From: an uncultured Monoglobus sp.
GTDB lineage: Bacteria; Bacillota; Clostridia; Monoglobales; Monoglobaceae
Length of the DNA: 64,000 nt
Assembly: GCA_947630135.1 (NCBI GenBank)
Contig: CANRGH010000001.1
Coordinates: 124,001-188,000 of the forward strand
Reading direction: 5' to 3'
Positions within the stretch are counted from its first letter, which is position 1; each line of letters begins with the position of its first letter. The notes under the pieces were generated by a model. It worked only from the letters and a program-made list of their open reading frames with translations. It was not told where the DNA came from and did no database searches. This document shows positions 44,196 to 52,243 of the stretch, in pieces. The translations under genes were made by a program, and so were the position numbers.

Positions 44196-44201
44196 ATATT
44201 C

Positions 44202-44370
44202 GGCAGTCAAAGCTGCAAGTACGGAATTTTCCCGTGCGGAGAAACACCTTTGCGCGAATAAAACGCGCGATCGTAAAAGGCAGAGATAGAAACGTAAGGA
44301 CGGTTGGTCGCTTCATTCCTTTCTAAACACATAACATCGTGTTTAAGACATAAAGAAAGGAGTGATGCTT
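44202..44370 (+). promoter_or_regulatory. Structured 170-base toxin mRNA leader, module 3
   Basis: Stem-loops ACGG..CCGT (44221-44236) and GCGCG..CGCGC (~44252-44268), then the shared element GGCAGAG..GTAAGGACGGTTGG (44279-44314). A final hairpin pairs CCTTTCT (44318-44324) with AGAAAGG (44354-44360) and AAACAC with GTGTTT inside it, burying the ribosome site. Confidence 0.65.
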
Positions 44371-44454
44371 ATGAAAAATTTATTTTTCAAAATAGTTTTT
44401 GCTCTGATGGTAATTGCTGTAATTTTTACAGTATTTGCACCATCGGTGCAATAA
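44371..44454 (+). CDS. 27-residue hydrophobic peptide, candidate type I toxin (module 3)
   Basis: ATG at 44371 with GAAAGGAGTGATGCTT upstream, TAA at 44452-44454. The peptide begins MKNLFFKIVFALMVIAV and ends FAPSVQ: one membrane helix with a basic N-terminus. Same length and about 16 identities in 27 positions with the module 2 peptide, despite 26 kb separation and different flanks, so the reading frame is under selection. Own promoter, long leader with hidden ribosome site, and a convergent consensus promoter making an RNA that overlaps the mRNA 3' end. Membrane toxicity is inferred from this architecture. Confidence 0.72.
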   Translation: MKNLFFKIVFALMVIAVIFTVFAPSVQ

Positions 44455-44555
44455 AAAATAACAACCGCCTTAAGTTTTGACCGGACTTTAGCGGTTGTTA
44501 ATTTTCAATCGTCGAAGCGGCCAAACCGTTTTTACGCTCTGCCGTTTCTCTTTCT
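44450..44555 (-). ncRNA. Candidate antisense antitoxin RNA, module 3
   Basis: About 105 bases from the promoter at 44590-44562 to the shared hairpin. Its first ~42 bases match module 2's RNA. The element at 44543-44514 (GGCAGAGCG..ACGGTTTGGCCGCTTC) also appears, in the same RNA sense, in the toxin leader. Confidence 0.68.
44456..44502. terminator. Shared bidirectional terminator, module 3
   Basis: AACAACCGC / GCGGTTGTT stem with a loop of about 23 bases; TTATTTTTTATT follows on the minus strand and TTAATTTTC on the plus strand. It ends both convergent RNAs. Confidence 0.75.
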
Positions 44556-44561
44556 ATGATT

Positions 44562-44590
44562 ATTATATATTATTTTTTTGATTTTGTCAA
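44562..44590 (-). promoter_or_regulatory. Promoter of antitoxin RNA, module 3
   Basis: Minus strand TTGACA (44590-44585), 17-bp spacer, TATAAT (44567-44562): full consensus. Confidence 0.82.
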
Positions 44591-44642
44591 GCGTTTTGAT
44601 CCAAACACTTCAACAAACATCTTTGTTATATTTCAAAGATAT

Positions 44643-46178
44643 TTAATCAATATCATTTTCTACCCAATATCTTGGATAATCCAACATTGTATAGTCAGGA
44701 TACCAGTTGTCCGCTTCCATTCTTTGTCTCAATTCCGGATCCTGCTGCCAGTTTTCATGACCAACTCCGGGACCGAAATCCATTGGCAGCGTCGGCTTGT
44801 CTATTGATACTCTGTCAAGATCCTCTATATATCTGACTCTTGCTCCAAGAGATTTTGCCACCGCCTTGAGAGGCACCATTGTTCTGTCACCTATCAATCT
44901 CGGCGGAACATCAAGCGTTATTATCTCTGTCCCGGTTCCCATATCGGGATTACCTATCTGCATTACCACGTTATGCTCGCTATCCTTTGCGGTAATAATC
45001 TCGTCTTCCGCATCCCATTCAACTTCGGCGCCGAGTTCTACAAATATTGCTCGAACAGGTACCAACAGTCGGTCATTTTCATATACCGGCTGCTCGTCAA
45101 ACTGCATTTGTTCGTTATTTACATATACAGTTGTGTATTCCTGCGCTTTTCCGTCGAGTATGTACGGGTCGGTTTCCGTTCCGCTGCCCGATTTTATCAC
45201 AGCATTTGCCTCATTTAGATAAAATGCCGGTCGAACGCCTATATCGATCCGCGTGGCATATTTAACACCGGCAACAAACTCACCGCTGTCGAAATAAGAT
45301 ATAACATCCATACAGTTGCCATCAGGTGGCACCCCCAAAAACCACCAATATAAATAGTCTTTTTCTATATCGTCTAAATCATCTTCAATATTTCTATTTA
45401 AATTCTTATAAAGCTTGGTTTTTGCAGATAAAGTAGGCTGAGCAATTTTATATCCTATGTTTTGTACCATGTTATATACTTGTTTTCCATTAAGTAAAAA
45501 CATTGTATCTGTTGACCTATACATCGCGCCCTCAACATGACTGTAATAGCCATCCTTTGAAAAATATTTATTTTTGGGCGCATAATAGGCTTTTGCTGCA
45601 TACACATGACTAAGGTATGGTAGTTTTCCTTCCGGACTATAATCATATCCGAACGCCCACTTTACGCCGTTTTCATTTTGCAGCGCATCCCGAAGATGCA
45701 AAACCTGCCATTGGTTCACTGTTTTCATAATGCTGCGTTCGCTTTGTGAAAAGTTACTTTCCGATAAAAATCCCGGTTCGCCGTTATATGGATTAAATTC
45801 GATATCCTCCGGTATATCTCTGTGCCAAGTTGTGTTTAAATAGTCGGTTGAGGAATTCAGCCAATCCCTGAGCGCGGATTCTTCCCACAGATAGTCTCCG
45901 CCCTCGGCATTTCTACCCATATGTGAATGTCTATCCTTAACTCCCGGGGTGTCTCTGTCATATTTTTTATAGCACAATATTTTATCACTAAGCATAAGCA
46001 CGCCGTTTTCATCTGCATCCACGCACTGCCATAAAATCGGTTCATTGTTATAGGTGCCCAGTTGGTAATAACTGCCGATTGAATATTCTTTAACTTCAGG
46101 CTCATTTGCAAATACATACATATTTAGCATAAACACTATCATGGTAATTGATAATAGCAAACTAATCATTCGTTTCAT
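44643..46178 (-). CDS. Secreted DUF6273 protein with C-terminal stalk domain (1)
   Basis: 511 residues. Signal peptide ~1-24. ~30-345 is a DUF6273-like region (GSYYQLGTYNNEPILWQCVDADENGVLMLSDKI; WEESALRDWLN; IDIGVRPAFYLNE), which in other proteins lies on the cell surface and has no fixed function. ~365-460 is a copper-amine-oxidase-like stalk domain (VPVRAIFVELGAEVEWDAEDEIITA, VPLKAVAKSLGARVRYI). AT-rich head, richer-GC stalk. First of four related secreted genes in a row; closest to the next one. Confidence 0.78.
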   Translation of the reverse strand: MKRMISLLLSITMIVFMLNMYVFANEPEVKEYSIGSYYQLGTYNNEPILWQCVDADENGVLMLSDKILCYKKYDRDTPGVKDRHSHMGRNAEGGDYLWEESALRDWLNSSTDYLNTTWHRDIPEDIEFNPYNGEPGFLSESNFSQSERSIMKTVNQWQVLHLRDALQNENGVKWAFGYDYSPEGKLPYLSHVYAAKAYYAPKNKYFSKDGYYSHVEGAMYRSTDTMFLLNGKQVYNMVQNIGYKIAQPTLSAKTKLYKNLNRNIEDDLDDIEKDYLYWWFLGVPPDGNCMDVISYFDSGEFVAGVKYATRIDIGVRPAFYLNEANAVIKSGSGTETDPYILDGKAQEYTTVYVNNEQMQFDEQPVYENDRLLVPVRAIFVELGAEVEWDAEDEIITAKDSEHNVVMQIGNPDMGTGTEIITLDVPPRLIGDRTMVPLKAVAKSLGARVRYIEDLDRVSIDKPTLPMDFGPGVGHENWQQDPELRQRMEADNWYPDYTMLDYPRYWVENDID

Positions 46179-46255
46179 TTTCTTTTCCCTCGCTTTGGTT
46201 TCTTTTATTAATGTTTATTACACTTATTTCTTGACTTATTTAATTTTACTATTTT

Positions 46256-47656
46256 TTATTCAAATAAGTTGCCATAATATGTACCATTAGCAATCGCTCT
46301 TAGTTGTTGCCAATTTTCCAGACCGTAACCATCACCAAAATCTTGTGGCTGCGGCACATCTATAACCACTCGTTCTAAATTATCTATGTATTCTACAGTT
46401 GCGCCAAACGACTCTGATACCGCTCTCAGCGGAACCATTGTCCGTTCACCTATAATTCGGGGTGCAACATCAAGGGTAATAACCTCTGTGCCATTTCCCA
46501 TTTCGGTATTATCTATCTGCATAACAACTGTATGCTCCCCATCGTTGGCCGTGATTACTCTATCTCCTTCGTCATATTCAACTGTGGCACCCAAAGACTC
46601 AAATATCGCTCTTACCGGCACAAGCAGACGATCATTTTCCATAATTGGCTGCTGGTCAAATTCAAGCTGTTTGCCCTGACTGAATACTGTTATTCCTTCC
46701 TGACCATATCCGTCTATCACATATGGGTCATTCCACGCCCCACTTCCTGAAATAACTTTTACATTATCTTCATTTAAGTAGAAGGCCGGACGGATACCTA
46801 ATGCGTGGCTTGGCGATTCGGATGTATAATTACTGGAATTATATACGGCATGACCATTCGTTCTCAACCAATATTGTGATGGATTGTAAAGTTCTGTATA
46901 ATATGGCGATACATTGAATGATTCCTCAAATTTTCTTAATGCTTTTTCCGTAGGTTCCGAATATGCGTCATATTTTTCCCATAAAGAATACACCTGTATT
47001 TCATCAAGTAAAAACATAGTATCAACGACTTTATACATTGCCCCTTCAATATGATTAAACTGTGATATATCGCTGTAGCCACTTGAACCTTGATGCTGAC
47101 GCGTTGCAGAATTAAATTGTGTGTTAAAAAAATACTCTACACCATTTGTTGTTTTATCTGCATTGGAAGGTGTCAATATATACCATTGGCTGATACTTTT
47201 TATTGCTGATAACTCTGTATTTGTAAAATTAGTTTCGTTTAAAAAACCATCTTCATTATCGTACGCAAAATTGATATTGCCGTTGCCTGACACATCATAT
47301 CCAAACCACAACTGACCATTGGGCGGATTTTTGCCGGGCCAAACTATATTGCTGCCATTTTCCTTTGAGTTTAACCATGTGCGTATGTTTGAATCTTCCC
47401 AAAGTCCACTTCCTGTTTGATATTCTTTATCTCGTGGGGAATCAAATGCCTTATAGCAAATAATCCTATCGCTCACAATTAACTTTCCATTATCATCTGT
47501 GCTTACACAACGCCATAATATTGGTTCGCTGTCATATTTTCCAAGCTGAACATAAGCACCATCGGTTATTAAAGCATTATCGCCGGCATACACATTTAAA
47601 AATATAGTCAAAATAAATGTGAATATAGCTATCACAATTAAAATGCCTTTTTTCAT
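46256..47656 (-). CDS. Secreted DUF6273 protein with C-terminal stalk domain (2)
   Basis: 466 residues, paralog of the gene at 44643. Signal peptide ~1-24; DUF6273 core (~30-310) with GAYVQLGKYDSEPILWRCVSTDDNGKLIVSDRI, LWEDSNIRTWLN and LGIRPAFYLNEDN; stalk domain ~330-430 (VPVRAIFESLGATVEYDEGDRVITA). Both DUF6273 proteins end in a Trp-Gln-rich tail (ENWQQ). Probably exported and wall-associated; no anchor motif seen. Partner or ligand unknown. Confidence 0.78.
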   Translation of the reverse strand: MKKGILIVIAIFTFILTIFLNVYAGDNALITDGAYVQLGKYDSEPILWRCVSTDDNGKLIVSDRIICYKAFDSPRDKEYQTGSGLWEDSNIRTWLNSKENGSNIVWPGKNPPNGQLWFGYDVSGNGNINFAYDNEDGFLNETNFTNTELSAIKSISQWYILTPSNADKTTNGVEYFFNTQFNSATRQHQGSSGYSDISQFNHIEGAMYKVVDTMFLLDEIQVYSLWEKYDAYSEPTEKALRKFEESFNVSPYYTELYNPSQYWLRTNGHAVYNSSNYTSESPSHALGIRPAFYLNEDNVKVISGSGAWNDPYVIDGYGQEGITVFSQGKQLEFDQQPIMENDRLLVPVRAIFESLGATVEYDEGDRVITANDGEHTVVMQIDNTEMGNGTEVITLDVAPRIIGERTMVPLRAVSESFGATVEYIDNLERVVIDVPQPQDFGDGYGLENWQQLRAIANGTYYGNLFE

Positions 47657-47684
47657 TATTATTTCTCCTTCTTTTCGCGAACAC

Positions 47685-47870
47685 GACGGCCGCGAGGTCG
47701 GCTAGGGCGGCATGCCCACATGCCGCCGCGGGCGGATAATATCCGCCCCCTACGGTGTTTGGCGCCTATCGCACAGGTTGCGACAATTTACGCACGTTTG
47801 GTTGTAGGGGACGACGACCTCGGCGTCCCGTGGCGACATGTGGGTATGCCGCCTAACAATGTGGAATATA
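47685..47870. repeat. Dispersed palindromic intergenic repeat cluster (1)
   Basis: Contains GGCGGCATG-CCCA-CATGCCGCC (47706-47731), GCGGGCGGATAATATCCGCCC (47731-47751) and GTAGGGGACG-type segments. No ORF. The same units recur at 49575-49735 and 51677-51780, always between the stalk-protein genes, and the core forms the terminator at 11649. Confidence 0.75.
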
Positions 47871-47886
47871 TATTTCCAAAAATTTT

Positions 47887-49539
47887 TTATTTCGTTGTTA
47901 TTATTGCGGTGTTGTTTGCTTCGTCCCATTCGGCGTTATAGCCTAAGTTTTCAGAAAGGAATCGCAGGGGAACGAAGGTTTGGTCGTTTATTAGGCGGGC
48001 TGGCACATCCATTGTGGTTTCCGCGCCGTTAACATAGGCGGTTGTGTTGTCGATCGAAAACGTTACCGTATTTTCGCCCGCCCCATTGCGCTCGCCGCCT
48101 CCGCCCCGAGCGCTTATCTTTGCGGTAGCCGCTTGGGTCGCGTCGTTCCAATCAACTTCCGCTCCCATCTGTTCAAACAAGAACCGCATTGGCACAAGTA
48201 TTCTATCGGTTTCCATGACAGGAGGCTGAGAGAAACCAAGAATTGTATCATTAAGTCGAACGTATGTGTTTGACAATTGATATGGATCTATTGGCATACG
48301 ATAAAACTTACTCATATCATTATCCCAGTATACATAATTACTACTTGTCCACTTTACAGGCGAAATATTATTTTCATCTTCCGGAAGTTTTGCAAAGCTG
48401 TAAACGCCATCAAAAGTTAAATATTTATTGTCTGTTGTATTCAATATGCCGCTCCAATACTTTGAAGCTCCAACTCCTTCAACAAGATTAACGAAATCAC
48501 TTTCGTAATCTATATAGAATTTATTGTCCATATATTCCAAATAATATCCGGCGTTGTCCGCTCCAACAGAATAACCGGATTGGGTTTTATTTTTATTTAT
48601 ATTGATATTGTTTTCCGCTTGCACATATTCATCCTTTGAAATTTCTAATAATTCTATTCCATCTAAACTTTTATAATAATTTGTACTATTGGATGTCTGA
48701 TCTTTGAAATAAAAATATCCATTATATAATCCGCAGCACACACGGTATGCCTGTACTATACTTTTATGAATTATTTCAAATTTCTCATTTAAGACATACA
48801 TAATTTTACTATAATTTGCCCAAGTTATATTTGTAGACGTCAGAACCATAAATTCCGGAGAACCAATTGCTATGTATACACCATTGCCATATACAGTGTC
48901 TCCAATTCCATTGAAATCATCTTCCGGAAGTTCAACTTCAACATCGTAATCTATGCCATCTTCTGAAAATATAATATATGATTTGTCATTTTTCTTAAAA
49001 AACTTCGAAAAATATTTTCCGTTAAAGCTTCTTTCAAATATAACTTTTTCAGGGTATATTTTAGCAGGCTTTGCAATAACCTCATACAACGGAATATTGG
49101 TTTCTATAACTTTAGCAACATTCTCGCAAATCAAATTGCTGCCGGCTATAAAGTCAAGCTCATACCAATTATTATCATTTGATAAATATTTCTTCAAAAT
49201 ATTTGTATAATCGCCGCTATTGTTTAGATACAATTTTTGTCTCTCAAATTCCAACTCATTGCTGCCATAATCATTATTATCAAAAGGATACAAATACACA
49301 TTGGGATTTACGATATGTTCAATTTGCTCATAAAATGCAATACGTGACTCGATATTATCCGAATAAATAATTGCTAATTCTACTTCACCTGTGTCTGCAT
49401 TTTCATAAATAATATAGTTAGATTGTTCCGGCAAAGATAAATCATTTAAATAATTTGCCCCACCATACTGATATGCGTTAACAGTAAAATTTACGTTTAA
49501 TATTTCTAAAACTAATAATATTAAAGCTATTTTTTTCAT
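47887..49539 (-). CDS. Secreted protein with variable N-terminus and C-terminal stalk domain (3)
   Basis: 550 residues from the ATG at 49539 (AAAGGAGAAAACGAT upstream). Signal peptide ~1-22. ~25-420 is a Tyr/Asn/Asp-rich region with no recognised family. ~425-550 is the stalk domain (TYVRLNDTILGFSQPPVMET, VPMRFLFEQMGAEVDWN, ARGGGGERNG insert, FVPLRFLSENLGYNAEWD). The stalk coding region is GC-rich and almost identical in DNA to that of gene 4; the head is AT-rich and only loosely alike. Function unknown. Confidence 0.72.
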   Translation of the reverse strand: MKKIALILLVLEILNVNFTVNAYQYGGANYLNDLSLPEQSNYIIYENADTGEVELAIIYSDNIESRIAFYEQIEHIVNPNVYLYPFDNNDYGSNELEFERQKLYLNNSGDYTNILKKYLSNDNNWYELDFIAGSNLICENVAKVIETNIPLYEVIAKPAKIYPEKVIFERSFNGKYFSKFFKKNDKSYIIFSEDGIDYDVEVELPEDDFNGIGDTVYGNGVYIAIGSPEFMVLTSTNITWANYSKIMYVLNEKFEIIHKSIVQAYRVCCGLYNGYFYFKDQTSNSTNYYKSLDGIELLEISKDEYVQAENNININKNKTQSGYSVGADNAGYYLEYMDNKFYIDYESDFVNLVEGVGASKYWSGILNTTDNKYLTFDGVYSFAKLPEDENNISPVKWTSSNYVYWDNDMSKFYRMPIDPYQLSNTYVRLNDTILGFSQPPVMETDRILVPMRFLFEQMGAEVDWNDATQAATAKISARGGGGERNGAGENTVTFSIDNTTAYVNGAETTMDVPARLINDQTFVPLRFLSENLGYNAEWDEANNTAIITTK

Positions 49540-49574
49540 ATCGTTTTCTCCTTTTATCAAATGGGAAACCCAAT

Positions 49575-49735
49575 TAGCGGGCGGATAATATCCGCCCCTA
49601 CGGTATTTTGCGCACTTTAGTCGTAGGGAGCGGGACGTCGAGGGCGCCGTCCCCTACGAATTTGGCGGCATACTTGTTGTAGGGGACGGCCCCCGGACGT
49701 CCCGTGGCGGCATGCGGGCATGCCGCCTAAAAATT
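49575..49735. repeat. Dispersed palindromic intergenic repeat cluster (2)
   Basis: GCGGGCGGATAATATCCGCCC (from 49577), CTACGGTATTTTGCGCA, GTAGGGGACGGCCCCCGGACGTCC and GGCGGCATGCGGGCATGCCGCC in series. Non-coding. Confidence 0.75.
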
Positions 49736-49765
49736 TGGAACATATAAATTCCCTAAAATCATTTT

Positions 49766-51430
49766 TTATTCCGTGGTGATTACCGCAGTGTTGGTTTCTT
49801 CGTCCCACTCAACGGTATAGCCTAAGTTTTCGGAGAGGAAGCGCAGGGGAACGAATGTTTGGTCGTTGATTAGGCGGGCAGGGACGTCCATAGGGGTTTC
49901 CGCGCCGTTCACATAGGCGGTTGTGTTGTCGATCGAAAACGTTACCGTATTTTCGCCCGCCCCGTTGCGCTCGCCGCCTCCGCCCCGAGCGCTTATTGCC
50001 GTGGCGGTTTGGGTTTCGTCGTTCCAATCGACCTCGGCGCCCATTTGTTCAAACAAAAACCGCATTGGCACAAGTGTTCTGTCATCTTCCATGACCGGCG
50101 GTTGGGAGAAACCAAGAATTGTATCGTTAAGTCGGACGTATGTTGATTCTGCGCCATCAATGTGAATTCTATAATAAAATGCCGGATCATAATCTATTAG
50201 TACATATTCTCCTGCTTTAAAAATGATTGCATTCGTCATATAATTATTTTCCCTGTATGGAATAGATGTCTTTTTATATATGCCGTCTGTAGTTAGTGAT
50301 GATGCAACATCCTTATCAAACAAAATACTTAACCATTCTTCTCCGTATGTTGGAACAGCAAGAGAATGGGTGTACTCATTTTCATATATAATTTTGTATT
50401 GTGCACCGTTATAATCTAAATAACTACTATTTTCTTTTTTATCATACGAATATACATAACCGGAATTTCCCTTGTATAGTTCATTTTGAAAATATTCCTT
50501 TGCTTCTGATAATTCCGAATCTGTATCATTAATGGAGATATAATTTATACCATCTGAACTCTTTTTGATTGTAGTTCCATTGCCAACATCTCCAAATGTA
50601 TCTGAAAAGTAAAAATATCCATTATAGTATCCAAGACATTTTCTATAAACCTCTAACCTTTCTTCATGAATAATATTAAGGTTTTCATCTATTACAAGCA
50701 TCCATTTACTTATGTTATCTTTGGTTATTGGTTTGTTTGCTATTATCGGATACTCAGGATTTCCTACAGCCATATACAATCCGTTGGCATACGTCAGCGT
50801 GTAGCTTGTATTCTTATCCGGCAACTCCAGATGAACATTATAGTTAATAGCATCATCTGAAAATACAATTTGTTCATGATCTCCATTACTATCCTGATAA
50901 AAATAATATTTATAAAAGTTTTTACCATTATAATTATTATTTAACCAAAATTTATATGGTTTATATAGCTTTTCTGCAACTGAAATGTTAGTATAAATTA
51001 TTTTTTTGAAAGTGCTGCTGATTATCTTTTCGTTGTTACTTTCAGAAAGCACCCAATAATTATCTGTTAGTGTATATTTATCGACACTTGTATTATCATT
51101 AGTTTCAACCGTCAAAGATAAATTATCAAACGGATCGACAGTTTGACCATTCTTATTATATGGATACACAAATTCTTCTATTGTTGACGACTGCTCATTG
51201 CTTTCTGCAACTAAACAAATATCCTTATTACTTTCTAATTTTATTACTGCGAGCATTATAACGTTGTCAGTATTTTGATATACCACATAATTATAACCAC
51301 TAAATCTATATATATCCGGAATGTTTTCCGCATTCTCTAAAGTGTTTGTTTCAGCAAATACTACACCTTGTATAAATACAATTATTAATGTTAATACAAC
51401 ACATATAATATTTTTCCGTTCTATTTTCAT
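49766..51430 (-). CDS. Secreted protein with variable N-terminus and C-terminal stalk domain (4)
   Basis: 554 residues. Signal peptide ~1-26 (ends VVFAET). ~30-425 shares a scattered pattern with gene 3 (YNYVVYQNTDNVIMLAVIKL; YTLTYANGLYMAVGNPEYP; LNIIHEERLEVYRKCLGYYNGYFYFSD), so the heads are distant paralogs. The stalk (~430-554) is close to identical to that of gene 3. The same TYVRLNDTILGFSQPPVME joint occurs in both. Likely a duplicated, diversified surface protein. No catalytic motif seen. Confidence 0.72.
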   Translation of the reverse strand: MKIERKNIICVVLTLIIVFIQGVVFAETNTLENAENIPDIYRFSGYNYVVYQNTDNVIMLAVIKLESNKDICLVAESNEQSSTIEEFVYPYNKNGQTVDPFDNLSLTVETNDNTSVDKYTLTDNYWVLSESNNEKIISSTFKKIIYTNISVAEKLYKPYKFWLNNNYNGKNFYKYYFYQDSNGDHEQIVFSDDAINYNVHLELPDKNTSYTLTYANGLYMAVGNPEYPIIANKPITKDNISKWMLVIDENLNIIHEERLEVYRKCLGYYNGYFYFSDTFGDVGNGTTIKKSSDGINYISINDTDSELSEAKEYFQNELYKGNSGYVYSYDKKENSSYLDYNGAQYKIIYENEYTHSLAVPTYGEEWLSILFDKDVASSLTTDGIYKKTSIPYRENNYMTNAIIFKAGEYVLIDYDPAFYYRIHIDGAESTYVRLNDTILGFSQPPVMEDDRTLVPMRFLFEQMGAEVDWNDETQTATAISARGGGGERNGAGENTVTFSIDNTTAYVNGAETPMDVPARLINDQTFVPLRFLSENLGYTVEWDEETNTAVITTE

Positions 51431-51446
51431 ACTTAATTCCTTCTAT

Positions 51447-51639
51447 CTATCTTGCATATAGCATATTAGTTATTCCGGCACTCGCTGCATTTGGTAATGC
51501 TATTGAATACTCTAAAACTACTTTACCGTTTTGTGGTATACTAAAACCAAACAATTCAACAAATGATAAGTAATTATCAGATATGGCACATTTAATATTA
51601 TACCCATAATCTGTTTTAACAACATTATATCTTTTTCAT
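51447..51639 (-). pseudogene. Remnant of a secreted-protein gene
   Basis: On the minus strand a GGAGAG site and ATG AAA AAG ATA TAA lie at its start; one base out of frame a readable tail continues (VKTDYGYNIKCAISDNYL ... GITNMLYAR) to a TAG at 51447-51449. It looks like the first codons of a signal peptide joined by deletion to a C-terminal end. It lies upstream of the four stalk genes on the same strand and has the same AT-rich style. Confidence 0.5.
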
Positions 51640-51676
51640 GTATAATCTCTCCTTATATTAAATTGAAAATCCGATT

Positions 51677-51780
51677 AACGGGCGGATAATATCCGTCCCT
51701 ACGGTATTTTGCGTATTACGGTTGGCGTTTTGGCTCGCCCCTTGGGGAGAGCTGTCCCTACAGCGTTTGGTATACAATAC
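51677..51780. repeat. Dispersed palindromic intergenic repeat cluster (3)
   Basis: ACGGGCGGATAATATCCGTCC then CTACGGTATTTTGCGTA, matching cluster 2, then GGGGAGAGCTGTCCC. Non-coding. Confidence 0.65.
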
Positions 51781-51833
51781 GTACGGACGCGGGAATTATG
51801 CTACCGTTTTGGTTAAAGTGTCTCCGCGCTAGT

Positions 51834-51861
51834 CCCTATTCGCTAATCACTAATCTCTATG
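51834..51861. repeat. Short dispersed repeat of the CTATTCGCTAATCACTAATC type
   Basis: Nearly the same as 18819-18852 and, inverted, 52587-52620. After it, 51862-51995 reads on the minus strand as a short GC-rich frame (VSADKTAVCYSFDGARYDLD..) with no ribosome site, possibly a gene relic; the rest up to 52110 shows nothing. Confidence 0.6.
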
Positions 51862-52110
51862 TTGGGTCACGGGGACTGCCGCGGCGCGCTGCTCGGAGGC
51901 GGCGGCCCGGGTGTTTATCATAGTGTTCACGTCAAGATCATAACGCGCGCCGTCAAAGCTGTAACACACGGCCGTTTTGTCCGCGCTCACCGCTTTGCGC
52001 TTTTATATATAAGACGACAAAACTTTGCAAAAAGTTCCCGCTTTGCAAAAATTTGCACAAAAAATACGCGGTAAGTATATTTTATCATATTGTTTTAGAA
52101 AGAGCAATTA

Positions 52111-52143
52111 AAAAATACCGCTTTCGTTTTTGAAAACGGTATT
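52111..52143 (-). terminator. Terminator downstream of the DUF2325 gene
   Basis: AAATACCGCTTTC / GAAAACGGTATTT stem followed on the minus strand by TTTTTTAATT. Confidence 0.7.
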
Positions 52144-52223
52144 TCAAATCAAAAGAGGATTTGAGTTTAATACGGATTTTGTTTGAACTGCTTCCGCGGC
52201 ACACGCCGCTCCCGAATATTTTT

Positions 52224-52243
52224 AAGTTAGCAATCGCTAACTT
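52224..52243. promoter_or_regulatory. TTAG-N6-CTAA dyad at end of DUF2325 gene
   Basis: AAGTTAG-CAATCG-CTAACTT, a perfect dyad with the same TTAG-N6-CTAA spacing as the operators of the feo promoter. It straddles the DUF2325 stop codon, so it may be a regulator site or only a hairpin. Confidence 0.45.

Noticed and set aside
51862-51995. Minus-strand frame beginning VSADKTAVCYSFDG as a real gene
   Set aside because: No ribosome site or promoter, and it runs into a dispersed repeat; kept only as a possible relic in the repeat entry.
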